Shown here: piece by piece, positions 8,851-17,635 of the stretch
How the letters are laid out: every line of letters begins with the position of its first letter
Numbering within the stretch: the first letter of the stretch is position 1
Assembly: GCF_001499675.1 (NCBI RefSeq)
Contig: NZ_LN609302.1
Span: 528,896-592,895, forward strand
Direction: 5' to 3'
Source: Acetobacter ghanensis
GTDB lineage: Bacteria > Pseudomonadota > Alphaproteobacteria > Acetobacterales > Acetobacteraceae
DNA: 64,000 bases
Program-made: the position numbers and the translations under genes
Notes under the pieces: generated by a model
Told to the model about the DNA's origin: nothing
Seen by the model: only the letters and a program-made list of their open reading frames with translations
Databases searched by the model: none

Positions 8851-9734
8851 ACCCTCGCATACTGTTAATTGTATTTCTGGCTGTAGGTGGTCTGGGCGGT
8901 TTTCTGTTTTTTCGTGCGTTGACACGCCCTGTCGTACAGCCCAAAGCACCGCCGCCGATTCCTGTCGAGCGGGTGCTGGTTGCGACTCATGCTTTTCAGG
9001 TTGGGGATTTTGTGCGAGGCGATGACAGCTTTGTCACGAAGGTTCTGCCGCGTTCCGAACTCCCCGAAGGTGCGGTAAAGGATACAAAAGCCGATCGTAA
9101 AAGTGTACATGGTGCGGTGGTAATCGGCGCTATTGAGCCGGGTAATATTTTACGGTCGTCACAGGTTTTGCCAGTGGGGGCTCCGGGGTTTCTGCCTGCG
9201 GCGCTCAAGCCCAATATGCGGGCCGTGAGTATACAGGTTACACCTGTAAGCAGCGTAGGTGGACTGGTGGAGCCGGGAGACCATGTGGACCTGATTCTGA
9301 CGCAGTCTTTTCATTCTGGCAGCGCACCGCCTTCTGTCGTTGCGCGTGGCGTGGCTGCAGGGGTGCGGGTTATTGCTGTCGATCAGACATTTCTGCCTCC
9401 TGATATACTGAGTGCAGAAAGTGGGTCTGAAGGTCCGCTTCACAATAATAAACCTTCAGTTCCTCCGGCACCCCCTACGACGGTTACGCTTGAAGTCACG
9501 CCAGAGCAGGCTGTTGCCATAACTGTTGCAGCGGAAATGGGGCATCTTTCTCTCGCCATTCAGTCTTCTCATCGGCATGATCAACTGCTGGCCCCGGAGG
9601 TTAAGGACAATCAGGTGGGCGATGTGCCTGACTTTGGGGCAAAAACGGTTGGTAATGTTTCAGCTGTGAATGACGGTGGGACAACGGTGCATGTTTATAA
9701 CGGGACGGCAGGCTCACTTAATGTACAGTTTTAA
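8847..9734 (+). CDS. cpaB: CpaB/RcpC Flp pilus assembly protein
   Basis: A 295-residue inner-membrane-anchored periplasmic protein. It has an N-terminal membrane helix (ILLIVFLAVGGLGGFLFF), then a SAF-like domain starting at IPVERVLVATHAFQVGDFV, then the RcpC/CpaB domain with RAVSIQVTPVSSVGGLVEPGDHVDLI around residues 127-152. This protein links the secretin to the inner-membrane platform in Tad pili. Its start overlaps the broken cpaA stop by 4 bp and its end overlaps cpaC by 14 bp, so it is in the tad operon. A Pro-rich linker near residue 203-212 is unremarkable. Confidence 0.93.
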   Translation: MNPRILLIVFLAVGGLGGFLFFRALTRPVVQPKAPPPIPVERVLVATHAFQVGDFVRGDDSFVTKVLPRSELPEGAVKDTKADRKSVHGAVVIGAIEPGNILRSSQVLPVGAPGFLPAALKPNMRAVSIQVTPVSSVGGLVEPGDHVDLILTQSFHSGSAPPSVVARGVAAGVRVIAVDQTFLPPDILSAESGSEGPLHNNKPSVPPAPPTTVTLEVTPEQAVAITVAAEMGHLSLAIQSSHRHDQLLAPEVKDNQVGDVPDFGAKTVGNVSAVNDGGTTVHVYNGTAGSLNVQF

Positions 9735-11130
9735 AAAGTATGGGCTGTGCCTGTTGACCCTCGCAGCCTCCATGACGTCCGGCCTTTTGGATGGGCTGTG
9801 CCCACAAGCATATGCTGCGGAGGCGGGCGTTCCTTCCGGGCAAATTGTACTGGCTGGTGGGGCTGGGCGTGTTGTTAAGCTGCCAGCTAGCGCGACCAGT
9901 CTGTTTTCGGCCGACCCCAAGGTGGCAGAAGTCCGTCCTGCCAGCCCGCGCAGCTTTTTTGTGTTCGGGGTGGCGCCGGGGAACACAAGCATTGAGGCAA
10001 CATCGGCCACAGGGGACGTTATTGCTCGTTATACGGTGCATGTTGTTGCATCTGGCTATAATGCCTCTCTACTCAGGCAGAAATATGGCTCTGAGACGCC
10101 CGGCGTAACAATCTCACCCTCTCCAGATGGTATGAGTATAGAAGGGCAGGCTCCAGACCCGCAGGCGGCGCAAAAGCTGGTTGATCATGCCAAATCTCTT
10201 GCTGGCAAAGATGGCTATGTGGCGGATTATATGACTGTGCCGGGGTCCATTCAGGTCAATCTGCGCGTTCGGATTGTGGAAATGGATCGTTCCCTTGTGC
10301 GCGAACTGGGCGTGGAATGGCAGAATGTAAACGCATTGGGTACGTCTGTAACGGTGGCTGCGGCAACGCAGAGTCCGTTGGCCGCCATGACGACCCTACA
10401 AAGCAGCATTGGCATTACTTCTCGCTTTAATGTGGGCAAGACCCCGGTCACGATGGAAACGGTGATTGACGCACTGGCGACCGATGGGCTGATCCATAGT
10501 CTTGCAGAGCCCAATCTGACGGCCATAAGCGGCCAGCCAGCCAGCTTTCTTGTCGGGGGTGAATACCCTATTCCGACATCCAGCTATGGCGGCAACACCA
10601 ACGTGCAGTTCAAACAGTATGGTGTGTCGTTGGGTTTTGTTCCAACAGTTCTGGCGGATGGCCGTATTAACTTACATGTTCGGCCGGAAGTCAGTGCTCT
10701 GTCCAGCGATGGGGCGGTGACCTACCAGAATGGTTCCAACTCTGTTCAGATTCCGGCCATTACGGTGCGCCGGGCCGATACAACGGTGGAGTTGGGGAGC
10801 GGGCAAAGCTTCATTATTGCCGGGTTGTTGTCAGACAGCACAAAAATCAACACAACTGGCCTGCCTTGGCTGGGGGATATTCCCATCCTTGGAGCGCTTT
10901 TCAAGTCCAGCAGTTTCCAGAAAAACGAGTCTGAACTCGTTATTATTGTCACGCCTTATCTGGTTGCTCCGGTTGATGACATCAACAGTCTGCACACGCC
11001 AGATGAAGGATGGGTACCCCCGACTGACCTTGAGCGGGTTTTTCTGATGCGTCAGAGCGGCACGGATGTCAGGAAAAAACGGCCGTGGCAGAAAATGGAT
11101 ACTGGCGACGCTGGATTTATGGTGGAGTAA
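9721..11130 (+). CDS. cpaC: CpaC/RcpA outer-membrane secretin of the Flp pilus
   Basis: A 469-residue secretin. It has a signal peptide ending near AYAAEAG, a pilus/BON-type N-terminal region (GRVVKLPASATSLFSADPKVAEVRP), and a C-terminal secretin domain with VGGEYPIPT and LPWLGDIPILGALFKSSSFQKNESELVIIVTPYLV, the signature near the end of type II/IV secretins. It forms the outer-membrane channel for the pilus. The frame stays open further upstream, but the ATG at 9721, inside the end of cpaB, gives the proper signal peptide and is chosen as start. Confidence 0.94.
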   Translation: MYSFKKYGLCLLTLAASMTSGLLDGLCPQAYAAEAGVPSGQIVLAGGAGRVVKLPASATSLFSADPKVAEVRPASPRSFFVFGVAPGNTSIEATSATGDVIARYTVHVVASGYNASLLRQKYGSETPGVTISPSPDGMSIEGQAPDPQAAQKLVDHAKSLAGKDGYVADYMTVPGSIQVNLRVRIVEMDRSLVRELGVEWQNVNALGTSVTVAAATQSPLAAMTTLQSSIGITSRFNVGKTPVTMETVIDALATDGLIHSLAEPNLTAISGQPASFLVGGEYPIPTSSYGGNTNVQFKQYGVSLGFVPTVLADGRINLHVRPEVSALSSDGAVTYQNGSNSVQIPAITVRRADTTVELGSGQSFIIAGLLSDSTKINTTGLPWLGDIPILGALFKSSSFQKNESELVIIVTPYLVAPVDDINSLHTPDEGWVPPTDLERVFLMRQSGTDVRKKRPWQKMDTGDAGFMVE

Positions 11131-11135
11131 ACGAT

Positions 11136-11468
11136 ATGGCACGGTATTCCGCCTATTTTAATAAGATCGTAATGTTTTCTGCGCCCTTGGTGGCCTGTGT
11201 GTTTGTGGTGGGGTGTTCCAGTATGGACCCGCAGACCCAACCGTATACTTGGCGGCCATTGCATATTTATGAGGCCAATATTGCTGCGCAGGTTGAGCGT
11301 AAATCTGACCTCGTCTCCGGCAGAAAGCTGGGGCCAAGCGATGGCCATGAGGCAGCAGAAGCTGTTCAGCGCTGGAGAGATGGCAAGGTTAAAAAACTGC
11401 CTAATACAGATGTTGCTCAGGTTCAAAGTGGTAGTAACAGTGAAAATTCCGAAGGGTCAGGGAATTAA
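11136..11468 (+). CDS. Short CpaD-like pilus lipoprotein
   Basis: A 110-residue protein with a lipoprotein signal (APLVACVFVVGC, acylated Cys probably at 22). Its position between the secretin and the CpaE ATPase is where cpaD normally lies. The short body has RKSDLVSGRKLGPSDGHEAAEAVQRWRDGK, which resembles the DLVxGR...G..DG...A..v..yR.G end of CpaD proteins. It is about half the usual CpaD length, lacking most of the N-terminal beta domain. CpaD assists secretin assembly. Identity rests on position plus this short match. Confidence 0.65.
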   Translation: MARYSAYFNKIVMFSAPLVACVFVVGCSSMDPQTQPYTWRPLHIYEANIAAQVERKSDLVSGRKLGPSDGHEAAEAVQRWRDGKVKKLPNTDVAQVQSGSNSENSEGSGN

Positions 11469-11473
11469 CGATT

Positions 11474-12715
11474 GTGTCTGAAACGCGCACGCAGATTTCC
11501 ACTACGCCCGAAGCAAACGAAAGCGATATTCGTGTCTTGGCATTGGTACAAAGTGCCGAGACAGAAAGCATGTTTATAGACTTCATTCACAGTGTCTGTC
11601 CCGATCAGGGGGAAGTGCTACGTCTTTCTCTTGACCAGTCTATGGACTATCTTGAGAAAAATGATGTTCCACCCTACGTCATTGTCGATATAGGGGGCGC
11701 CTCGGACCCTCTGACCTGTGTGCGTGATATTGCTGGTACAGTTCCGCCAAGTGTTACCCTCATGATTGTGGGTGACCGGCAGGATGTGGATTTTTACCGC
11801 GCCATTACGCATGGTTTTGGTATTGCCGAGTATCTTTACCACCCATTGGTGCAGAATCTGGTTGTCCGCTTTTTTGGCGGCATTATTCTGCATGGTCAGA
11901 AGTTCAGGTCAGCGGCCAACGGCGGCAGTTTTATACTTATGACGGGGGTGCGTGACGGGGTTGGGGTTTCGACCATTTTGGCCAATCTTGGCTGGTGTGT
12001 TGCCGAGGAACTCAAGCGGCATACGCTTCTGGTTGACTTCAACCTCCAGTCCAGCAAGTTGGGACTTTTGTTGAATGCGGAAAACAACAGTGGTCTTCAG
12101 GCTGTTCTGGAAACGCCTGACCGTATGGATGGCCTGCTGATAGAGCGCAGCACACAGGTTCTTTCCGACAGGTTGCATCTGCTGGCCGCCGTTGGGCCTA
12201 TTCTGAATCGCCCAAGAATTGCTCCGGCAACGTCTAAAGCTCTGATTGAGTTTGTGCGGACCAAATTTCACTTTATCATGGCAGAATCCAGCTGGCGTGA
12301 TGGAGATATGTATCTGGCATTGCTGGAAGAGGCTCAGCAGCTTATTTTTGTGTTGGACCCTACACTTATTTCTATTCGTGATACGCTGCGTGCTTTGGCG
12401 GCGCTGCCAAAAGGGTCTTTGCCAACACGGCCAATTTACGTTTTGAACAACTATGGCCGACCGGGCACATTGTCCATGGAAGAAGTGTGCAAAAGTCTTA
12501 ATCTGCAACCGGATGTGGTTATCCCTTATATGCCAAAGGATTTTGGTGAGGCAGAAATTAATGGGCAGCCGCTGATTAGCCAGAATGTGCAGTTTCGTAA
12601 CGCCATGATGCTTCTAGCTCAGACTGGTCTTTCGGTGCATGTGCCGGGTCAGCATAGCCAGAGTGGATGGCGTGGCCGGATTTCTGCATTGTTCTCAAAA
12701 TTAAGAAGAAAGTAA
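11474..12715 (+). CDS. cpaE: CpaE/TadZ pilus localisation ATPase-like protein
   Basis: A 413-residue protein with an N-terminal receiver-like domain (DIRVLALVQSAETESMFIDF...) and a C-terminal ParA/MinD-like domain starting at ILMTGVRDGVGVSTILANLGW near residues 155-175. The P-loop lacks the usual Lys pair (GVGVST instead of GKGGVGKT), which is typical of the atypical ATPase TadZ. TadZ/CpaE directs the Tad machine to a cell pole. The start is a GTG five bases after the lipoprotein stop. A wHTH-like signature is not seen. Confidence 0.88.
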   Translation: MSETRTQISTTPEANESDIRVLALVQSAETESMFIDFIHSVCPDQGEVLRLSLDQSMDYLEKNDVPPYVIVDIGGASDPLTCVRDIAGTVPPSVTLMIVGDRQDVDFYRAITHGFGIAEYLYHPLVQNLVVRFFGGIILHGQKFRSAANGGSFILMTGVRDGVGVSTILANLGWCVAEELKRHTLLVDFNLQSSKLGLLLNAENNSGLQAVLETPDRMDGLLIERSTQVLSDRLHLLAAVGPILNRPRIAPATSKALIEFVRTKFHFIMAESSWRDGDMYLALLEEAQQLIFVLDPTLISIRDTLRALAALPKGSLPTRPIYVLNNYGRPGTLSMEEVCKSLNLQPDVVIPYMPKDFGEAEINGQPLISQNVQFRNAMMLLAQTGLSVHVPGQHSQSGWRGRISALFSKLRRK

Positions 12716-12719
12716 AACC

Positions 12720-14123
12720 ATGGCTAATGAAGATAGCGGCGATCGCGTTGAACGTTTGAGGCGTCTTCAGTTTTTGCAGCCACCAGCAGAAACAGCCCCA
12801 GAGCCATTGCCGGTTATTCCTGAAGAAGTTGTAGAACCAGAGCCTGCGGAACAGACCCTGACGCATGACCAGTGGTTGATGTTAAGGGGGGGCTGCCTGA
12901 CCCAGCTTGACCCGGCCCTTATTCTCCCTCTGTCAGCAGATCAGTTGGCCCATGCCATTGAACGGGTGGTTGATCAGGTAGCAACAGATCAGCGCATCCA
13001 TTTGAATCTGCGTGAACAGAAGGAAATCACGTCCGAACTGGTTAACGACATTAAAGGGTTGGGGCCGATCCAGCCTTTGCTGGAAGATGACCAAATCAAT
13101 GATATTCTGATCAACGGACCAAACCGGGTTTTTGTCGAGCGGAGCGGTAAAGTTGTTGTCGCCCCCGTGCGTTTTCGTGATCAGAGGCATCTGATGTCTG
13201 TCTGTCAGCGTATTGCTACAGATATGGGGCGGCGTGTTGATGAATCCAGCCCTATGGTAGATGCGCGCCTTAAGGATGGGTCGCGCGTCAATATTGTGTT
13301 TCCTCCACTGGCTCTGGATGGGCCATATGTTTCCATTCGAAAATTTGCAAAGCAGAAAATAGATTTTGCAAAAATGGTGGAAAATGGTTCTTGCTCTGAA
13401 AGTCTGGCAAAAATTCTGGAAATTGCTGCCCGAATCAGGCTGAACATTATTGTTTCGGGTGGTACCGGGTCAGGGAAAACCACGCTGCTTAATGCACTTT
13501 CCCGTTTTATTGATTTTGGTGAGCGTGTCATTACTGTGGAAGATGCTGCGGAGCTTCAATTGCAGCAGCCCCATGTTGTGCGTATGGAAACGCGCCCCGC
13601 ATCGCTGGAAGGGCGCGGGGAAGTGACGCAGAGAGATCTGGTCAGAAACGCCCTGCGTATGCGACCAGACCGTATTATTATTGGTGAGGTGCGCTCGGCT
13701 GAGGCTTTTGACATGTTGCAGGCCATGAATACGGGCCATGACGGCAGCATGTCCACCATTCACTCCAACAATGCCAAAGACGCCATCACCCGAATAGAAA
13801 ACATGGTGCAGATGGGCAGCATGTCGTTGCCTCTTTCGGCCATTCGTACGCAGATTGTTGGGGCTGTGGATCTGATTGTCCAGATTGGCCGCCAGCGTGA
13901 CGGGGTGCGGCGTATTGTGCAGGTGAGTGACGTGGTAGGGCTGGAAAATGATGTTGTGGTGATGAACGACATTTTCCGGATGGCATTTGATGGGGAAGAT
14001 GAAACCGGACGTCTGAAAACGCATTATAAAGTCTCTGCTGCCCGTCCAAGCTTTTTTGAGAAGCTGCAATATTGCGACATGGATCGTCTGTGGAATTCCG
14101 CTCTGTCTGAGGCCAGATTATGA
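12720..14123 (+). CDS. cpaF: CpaF/TadA pilus assembly ATPase
   Basis: A 467-residue secretion ATPase of the VirB11/PulE superfamily. Walker A is [15 protein letters not shown] near residues 245-259, the Asp box reads [10 protein letters not shown], Walker B is [10 protein letters not shown], and the His box is [17 protein letters not shown]. The N-terminal 60 residues are Pro/Glu-rich and variable. It powers Flp pilus extension (and retraction in some Tad systems) at the cytoplasmic face of TadB/TadC. It starts 4 bp after cpaE and ends in an ATGA overlap with tadB. Confidence 0.95.
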   Translation: MANEDSGDRVERLRRLQFLQPPAETAPEPLPVIPEEVVEPEPAEQTLTHDQWLMLRGGCLTQLDPALILPLSADQLAHAIERVVDQVATDQRIHLNLREQKEITSELVNDIKGLGPIQPLLEDDQINDILINGPNRVFVERSGKVVVAPVRFRDQRHLMSVCQRIATDMGRRVDESSPMVDARLKDGSRVNIVFPPLALDGPYVSIRKFAKQKIDFAKMVENGSCSESLAKILEIAARIRLNIIVSGGTGSGKTTLLNALSRFIDFGERVITVEDAAELQLQQPHVVRMETRPASLEGRGEVTQRDLVRNALRMRPDRIIIGEVRSAEAFDMLQAMNTGHDGSMSTIHSNNAKDAITRIENMVQMGSMSLPLSAIRTQIVGAVDLIVQIGRQRDGVRRIVQVSDVVGLENDVVVMNDIFRMAFDGEDETGRLKTHYKVSAARPSFFEKLQYCDMDRLWNSALSEARL

Positions 14124-15070
14124 ATTCTCTCCTGTTATCCGGTGTTGTTTTTTTTCTGTTGTGGGTGGCCGGGGGAGTTTATATTTATTTTCTTTTGCAA
14201 AGGCAGGAAAAACGAAGCCAACGGATTGAAGAGTCTCTTTCGGCTTATGTTGTTCTGCCAAAAGTTGAAGAAGATCCTTTAAGTATTTATGTGTTCTCGC
14301 ACAAAATAAACAAGGTCTTGCGATATTTTTTGTATAGGGTTCTCAACTTCAAAGTTGCGGAGTCTTCTATAAAAAATAACAGGAATGTCTTTATAATCTC
14401 TCTTTCAATTTTTGCTGTTATTTTTTCTTTTTGTGCGCTGTTCGTTAATTTCACATGGGCATTTTTGTCAATATTCGCGTGGATATTCTGCTTTCGATTT
14501 TTTTATACCTATATGGGCAAACGGTATAACCGAAAGCTGTATGATCAGTTGCCTGATACAATAGGCATGTTGGTGCGCGACCTGCGTGTTGGTATGCCGT
14601 TGTCCCGTGCTGTCCAGCTCGTAAGTAGCGAGGCCAGCGAGCCAACAGCCAGTGAATTTGGTCGAGTTTTGCAGGATGTGGCCATTGGGGCCAGTGTTCC
14701 TGGCGCGTTTCATGCCATGAGCCAGCGGATTACGCTGGAAGAATATAAACTGCTGTCTATTGTCGTTAGCCTACAGGCCGAGAGCGGCGGCACAATGGCG
14801 GATATTATGGCTAGTCTGGAGCAGACGCTGCGCAGCAGAATGGAAGTGCGGCGTAAGGGGTATGCTGCATCGGGCGAGGCCAGAATGACGAGTTACATTC
14901 TGCTGGGGATGCCAATTGTTATTGGGGCTGTGCTGGAGTTGCAGAATAAACACTACTTTGACCCGGTATTTACCACGCCTAACGGCCACTATGTTATATG
15001 GCTGGCAGCAGGCTTCTGGCTTGTCGGTCTGGCTTCCATCAAACTGTTGCTGATAAAGGTGCTAGGATAA
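14120..15070 (+). CDS. tadB: TadB inner-membrane platform protein
   Basis: A 316-residue T2SSF-domain protein. It has one N-terminal helix, two more near residues 90-130, the cytoplasmic T2SSF domain (LPDTIGMLVRDLRVGMPLSRAVQLVSSEASEPTASEFGRV is its core), and two C-terminal helices. With TadC it forms the inner-membrane platform on which CpaF acts. The first 130 codons are strikingly AT-rich and Lys/Asn/Phe-rich compared with the second half, which has normal base composition. It overlaps cpaF by 4 bp and is 3 bp before tadC. Confidence 0.92.
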   Translation: MNSLLLSGVVFFLLWVAGGVYIYFLLQRQEKRSQRIEESLSAYVVLPKVEEDPLSIYVFSHKINKVLRYFLYRVLNFKVAESSIKNNRNVFIISLSIFAVIFSFCALFVNFTWAFLSIFAWIFCFRFFYTYMGKRYNRKLYDQLPDTIGMLVRDLRVGMPLSRAVQLVSSEASEPTASEFGRVLQDVAIGASVPGAFHAMSQRITLEEYKLLSIVVSLQAESGGTMADIMASLEQTLRSRMEVRRKGYAASGEARMTSYILLGMPIVIGAVLELQNKHYFDPVFTTPNGHYVIWLAAGFWLVGLASIKLLLIKVLG

Positions 15071-15073
15071 ATT

Positions 15074-15982
15074 ATGTCGGCCCTTGCTATAGCAGCTGTC
15101 TTATTTATTACGTTGATGTGCCTGGGGATGATTTACATTGTCGAACAGGAAAAGAAGCTGGATGTACGTAAAAACAGAATTAAAAAATTCTGTATCATTG
15201 ATAAGAATGTTAATTTTGAAAAAAAAGGCATCGATGTTTATGGCGTACTCTACAAAATCGGTAGGATCATTGTTCATGCCAATATTATACCCAAGAAAAC
15301 AATTGATGAGATTATAGTCAGTATTTCCAAAAAATCAGAAGCGAATAACAAGGTTTTTTATACGTTTATCGGGGCAAAGGTTTTCTGTTTTTTTGTTGGG
15401 ATCATAAGCGGAATTTACATTTTTTTATCGACCGACACCGGCCTGTTCAGCCATGTCATGCTTCCGCTTTTTCTGCCGGTTACAGGTATTGTTCTGCCAG
15501 ATATGGTTCTGAGCCAGATTCATAAAAAGTATCTCAAGGGCGTAGAAGAGGGTATGCCGCAGGCCTTGGACCTGCTGATTATCTGTGCCGAGGCCGGTAT
15601 GCCCATTGAGGTCAGTATTGGCCGTGTTGCTCAGGATCTGACCTCGCTGAACAAGGATGTGGCAAACGAGTTCCGTCTGACACTACAGGACATGCAGCTT
15701 ATTCCCGATCGGTATGAGGTGTTTCGGCAGATGGCCAGAAGGACTGGCCTGCCGGTGATGAAGCAGCTGTCTTCCATTCTGATCCAGTCATTCGAGACGG
15801 GAACCCCGTTGGCAGATGCGTTCAGAACCTTGTCGGATGATGTGAAGCAGGATGCTATGATGCGTTATCAGGCACGTGTTGCTCAGTTGCCGGTTTTTAT
15901 CACGTTGCCCATGATTCTTTTTATCCTTCCGGTTCTGTTCATTGTCGTGCTTGGTCCACTTGCTGTACAATTTTGGAAGTAA
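15074..15982 (+). CDS. tadC: TadC inner-membrane platform protein
   Basis: A 302-residue T2SSF-domain protein, partner of TadB. The conserved domain starts at MPQALDLLIICAEAGMPIEVSIGRVAQDL near residue 160 and continues to QLSSILIQSFETGTPLADAFRTLSDD. Membrane helices lie at the N-terminus, near residues 95-135, and at the very C-terminus (ITLPMILFILPVLFIVVLG). As in TadB, the N-terminal 100 codons are AT-rich and Lys/Ile/Asn-rich. A ribosome site (AGGA) sits 4-8 bp before the ATG. Confidence 0.92.
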   Translation: MSALAIAAVLFITLMCLGMIYIVEQEKKLDVRKNRIKKFCIIDKNVNFEKKGIDVYGVLYKIGRIIVHANIIPKKTIDEIIVSISKKSEANNKVFYTFIGAKVFCFFVGIISGIYIFLSTDTGLFSHVMLPLFLPVTGIVLPDMVLSQIHKKYLKGVEEGMPQALDLLIICAEAGMPIEVSIGRVAQDLTSLNKDVANEFRLTLQDMQLIPDRYEVFRQMARRTGLPVMKQLSSILIQSFETGTPLADAFRTLSDDVKQDAMMRYQARVAQLPVFITLPMILFILPVLFIVVLGPLAVQFWK

Positions 15983-16010
15983 GGCGATTATACGCAATCA
16001 GGAGTGCATC

Positions 16011-16754
16011 ATGTCTAATGTTTTGCGTATGTCGGCACGTTTTGCCGTCGGTTTGCTCGTTCTGGTTTCCGGGTGTGCAAGCAAGCAGGATCTTGAGAAA
16101 AAAGACCTGCAGACTGCCACTGTGGAAATGAACAACGGCGCACCCATGGCGGCCCTGAAACTGCTCCAGAGGCGGATTCAGGAACACCCGGAGGATATTC
16201 CGACCCTGCTGGCGTTGGGGCGGGCCAATGCGGAATTAGGGCGCTATCAGCCTGCCATTCTGTTTTATCAGGATGCGTTGGCAAAGGACCGTAATTGTCT
16301 CGACGCGATGAAAGGTCTGGCGAGGATAGATCTGCGGCTTATGCCTAAACGCGCCCTGACCCGGCTGGAAGACATGGCCAAGCGTTTTCCTAAGGACGCT
16401 CAGGTGTGGACGGATCTGGGTATTGCGCGGGATTATGCTGGCCAGCATACGCAGGCGCAGGCCGCCTACTATCAGGCTATGAAGCTAGATCCATTGTTGA
16501 TCGCAGCCCAGAGTAACCTTGGTTTATCCTACGCTTTGGTCGGCCGGTATGATTCGGCCCTCTTTATGCTTTCTCCACTGGCGGAGTCTTCTGATGCCAC
16601 ACCAAAAATTCGCGCTAATCTGGCCTACACGCAGTTTATGATGGGGAACGCAGCCGCCGCCCGTCAAACATTACAACATGATATGTCGCGCGATCGGGCA
16701 GAGAAGGTTCTTAACTCTTACCAACAGTTGGGCCTAAAGCATGGTACGCTTTAA
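16011..16754 (+). CDS. tadD: TadD-like TPR lipoprotein
   Basis: A 247-residue lipoprotein. The signal sequence ends in VLVSGC, with acylation at about Cys-20, followed by tandem TPR units (for example QVWTDLGIARDYAGQHTQAQAAYYQAMKLDPLL). TadD proteins are TPR lipoproteins needed for Flp pilus biogenesis, probably as a pilotin or docking factor for the secretin. The frame is open from 15942, but the ATG at 16011, preceded by CAGGAG, gives the lipoprotein signal. It overlaps the next gene by 14 bp. Confidence 0.88.
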   Translation: MSNVLRMSARFAVGLLVLVSGCASKQDLEKKDLQTATVEMNNGAPMAALKLLQRRIQEHPEDIPTLLALGRANAELGRYQPAILFYQDALAKDRNCLDAMKGLARIDLRLMPKRALTRLEDMAKRFPKDAQVWTDLGIARDYAGQHTQAQAAYYQAMKLDPLLIAAQSNLGLSYALVGRYDSALFMLSPLAESSDATPKIRANLAYTQFMMGNAAAARQTLQHDMSRDRAEKVLNSYQQLGLKHGTL

Positions 16755-17193
16755 AACCGACAAAAGAGGTGTTGCTGCGCTTGAAGCCGCCTTGCTTCTT
16801 CCTGTTTGCATGGTGATGATTTTTGCAATTGTGGAAACAGGCTGGCAACTGGTGACCGAGATGGTTTTCCAGAATGGTGTAGAAACTGCTGCTCGCTTTT
16901 TGGAAACAGGCTACACGGACAGCGGCGATGCCAATAGTGGACAAAACTGCCAGCCTTTGACGAGCTTTTTGCAGACGTTGGTGAGCGAACAGGCGCCAGG
17001 TATTGTGCAAAGCGCAAATGTCAGCATTTCAACTGATGGCACTTCGGTTAATGGTGCCATCCCATATACATTTACTTATACCCAGCCGTTTCTTACATCA
17101 TGGGCTGGTATGGTTACCAACCGGTCAGGTTGGTCACACACAGAAAAGGTATTGGTGCATGAGACCACAGCACAATCCTGTTCATCGTCGTAA
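16741..17193 (+). CDS. tadE: TadE-like minor pseudopilin
   Basis: A 150-residue protein with a basic start and the prepilin-like segment RGVAALEAALLLPVCMVMIFAIVETGW (TadE motif, Glu at about +5 after the Gly/Val cut site). The periplasmic part contains two Cys (NCQPL and near the C-terminus CSSS) that could pair. TadE-type pseudopilins are processed by the same peptidase as Flp and act at pilus initiation or tip. It overlaps tadD by 14 bp and the next pseudopilin gene by 35 bp, so all three are tightly packed. Confidence 0.86.
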   Translation: MVRFKTDKRGVAALEAALLLPVCMVMIFAIVETGWQLVTEMVFQNGVETAARFLETGYTDSGDANSGQNCQPLTSFLQTLVSEQAPGIVQSANVSISTDGTSVNGAIPYTFTYTQPFLTSWAGMVTNRSGWSHTEKVLVHETTAQSCSSS

Positions 17194-17620
17194 AGGCAGC
17201 GTCTCTATCGAGGCCGCATTGTTTATGATTGTTGGCGGCGTCATGTTATTTGGCATTGTTACAGTCATTGCGGAAATGCGTGATTATTATCGCCTTAATA
17301 CGTTGACGGCTCATGTAGGGCAGGTTGTGGCCCGGTCTGACACTCTGTCCACGACGACGATTGAGGCGATTCTGAATGCGGCGACATCAGATACCTTGCT
17401 CAATGACCTGACAGGCCTGTGTGTGACAGTCGCCAATAAGGAAAAAACCCTTTACACCGTACCCGGTGCTTGCGCCTGCGCATCACAGACCGAGAACTCG
17501 TCCACGATTATGTCTTCCTTGCAGAATGCAGCAAGCAACATGGCTGTGGTGGTGGTGAATGGTTGTGATGCAAAGTACCAGAGCACATCGGTGTTCACGA
17601 CCACCGCTACGATGGATTAA
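17159..17620 (+). CDS. TadE/TadF-like minor pseudopilin
   Basis: A 153-residue protein starting at the ATG at 17159, inside the end of the preceding pseudopilin gene. After a basic start comes RKGSVSIEAALFMIVGGVMLFGIVTVIAEM, again a TadE/F-type cleavage and membrane segment. The secreted part has four Cys (LC, ACAC, GC) likely in disulfides. By order it fills the TadF slot. It is the last gene of the rightward tad operon; the convergent TadG-like gene ends only 15 bp away. Confidence 0.8.
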   Translation: MRPQHNPVHRRKGSVSIEAALFMIVGGVMLFGIVTVIAEMRDYYRLNTLTAHVGQVVARSDTLSTTTIEAILNAATSDTLLNDLTGLCVTVANKEKTLYTVPGACACASQTENSSTIMSSLQNAASNMAVVVVNGCDAKYQSTSVFTTTATMD

Positions 17621-17635
17621 AGGTAGCCATCGTTT

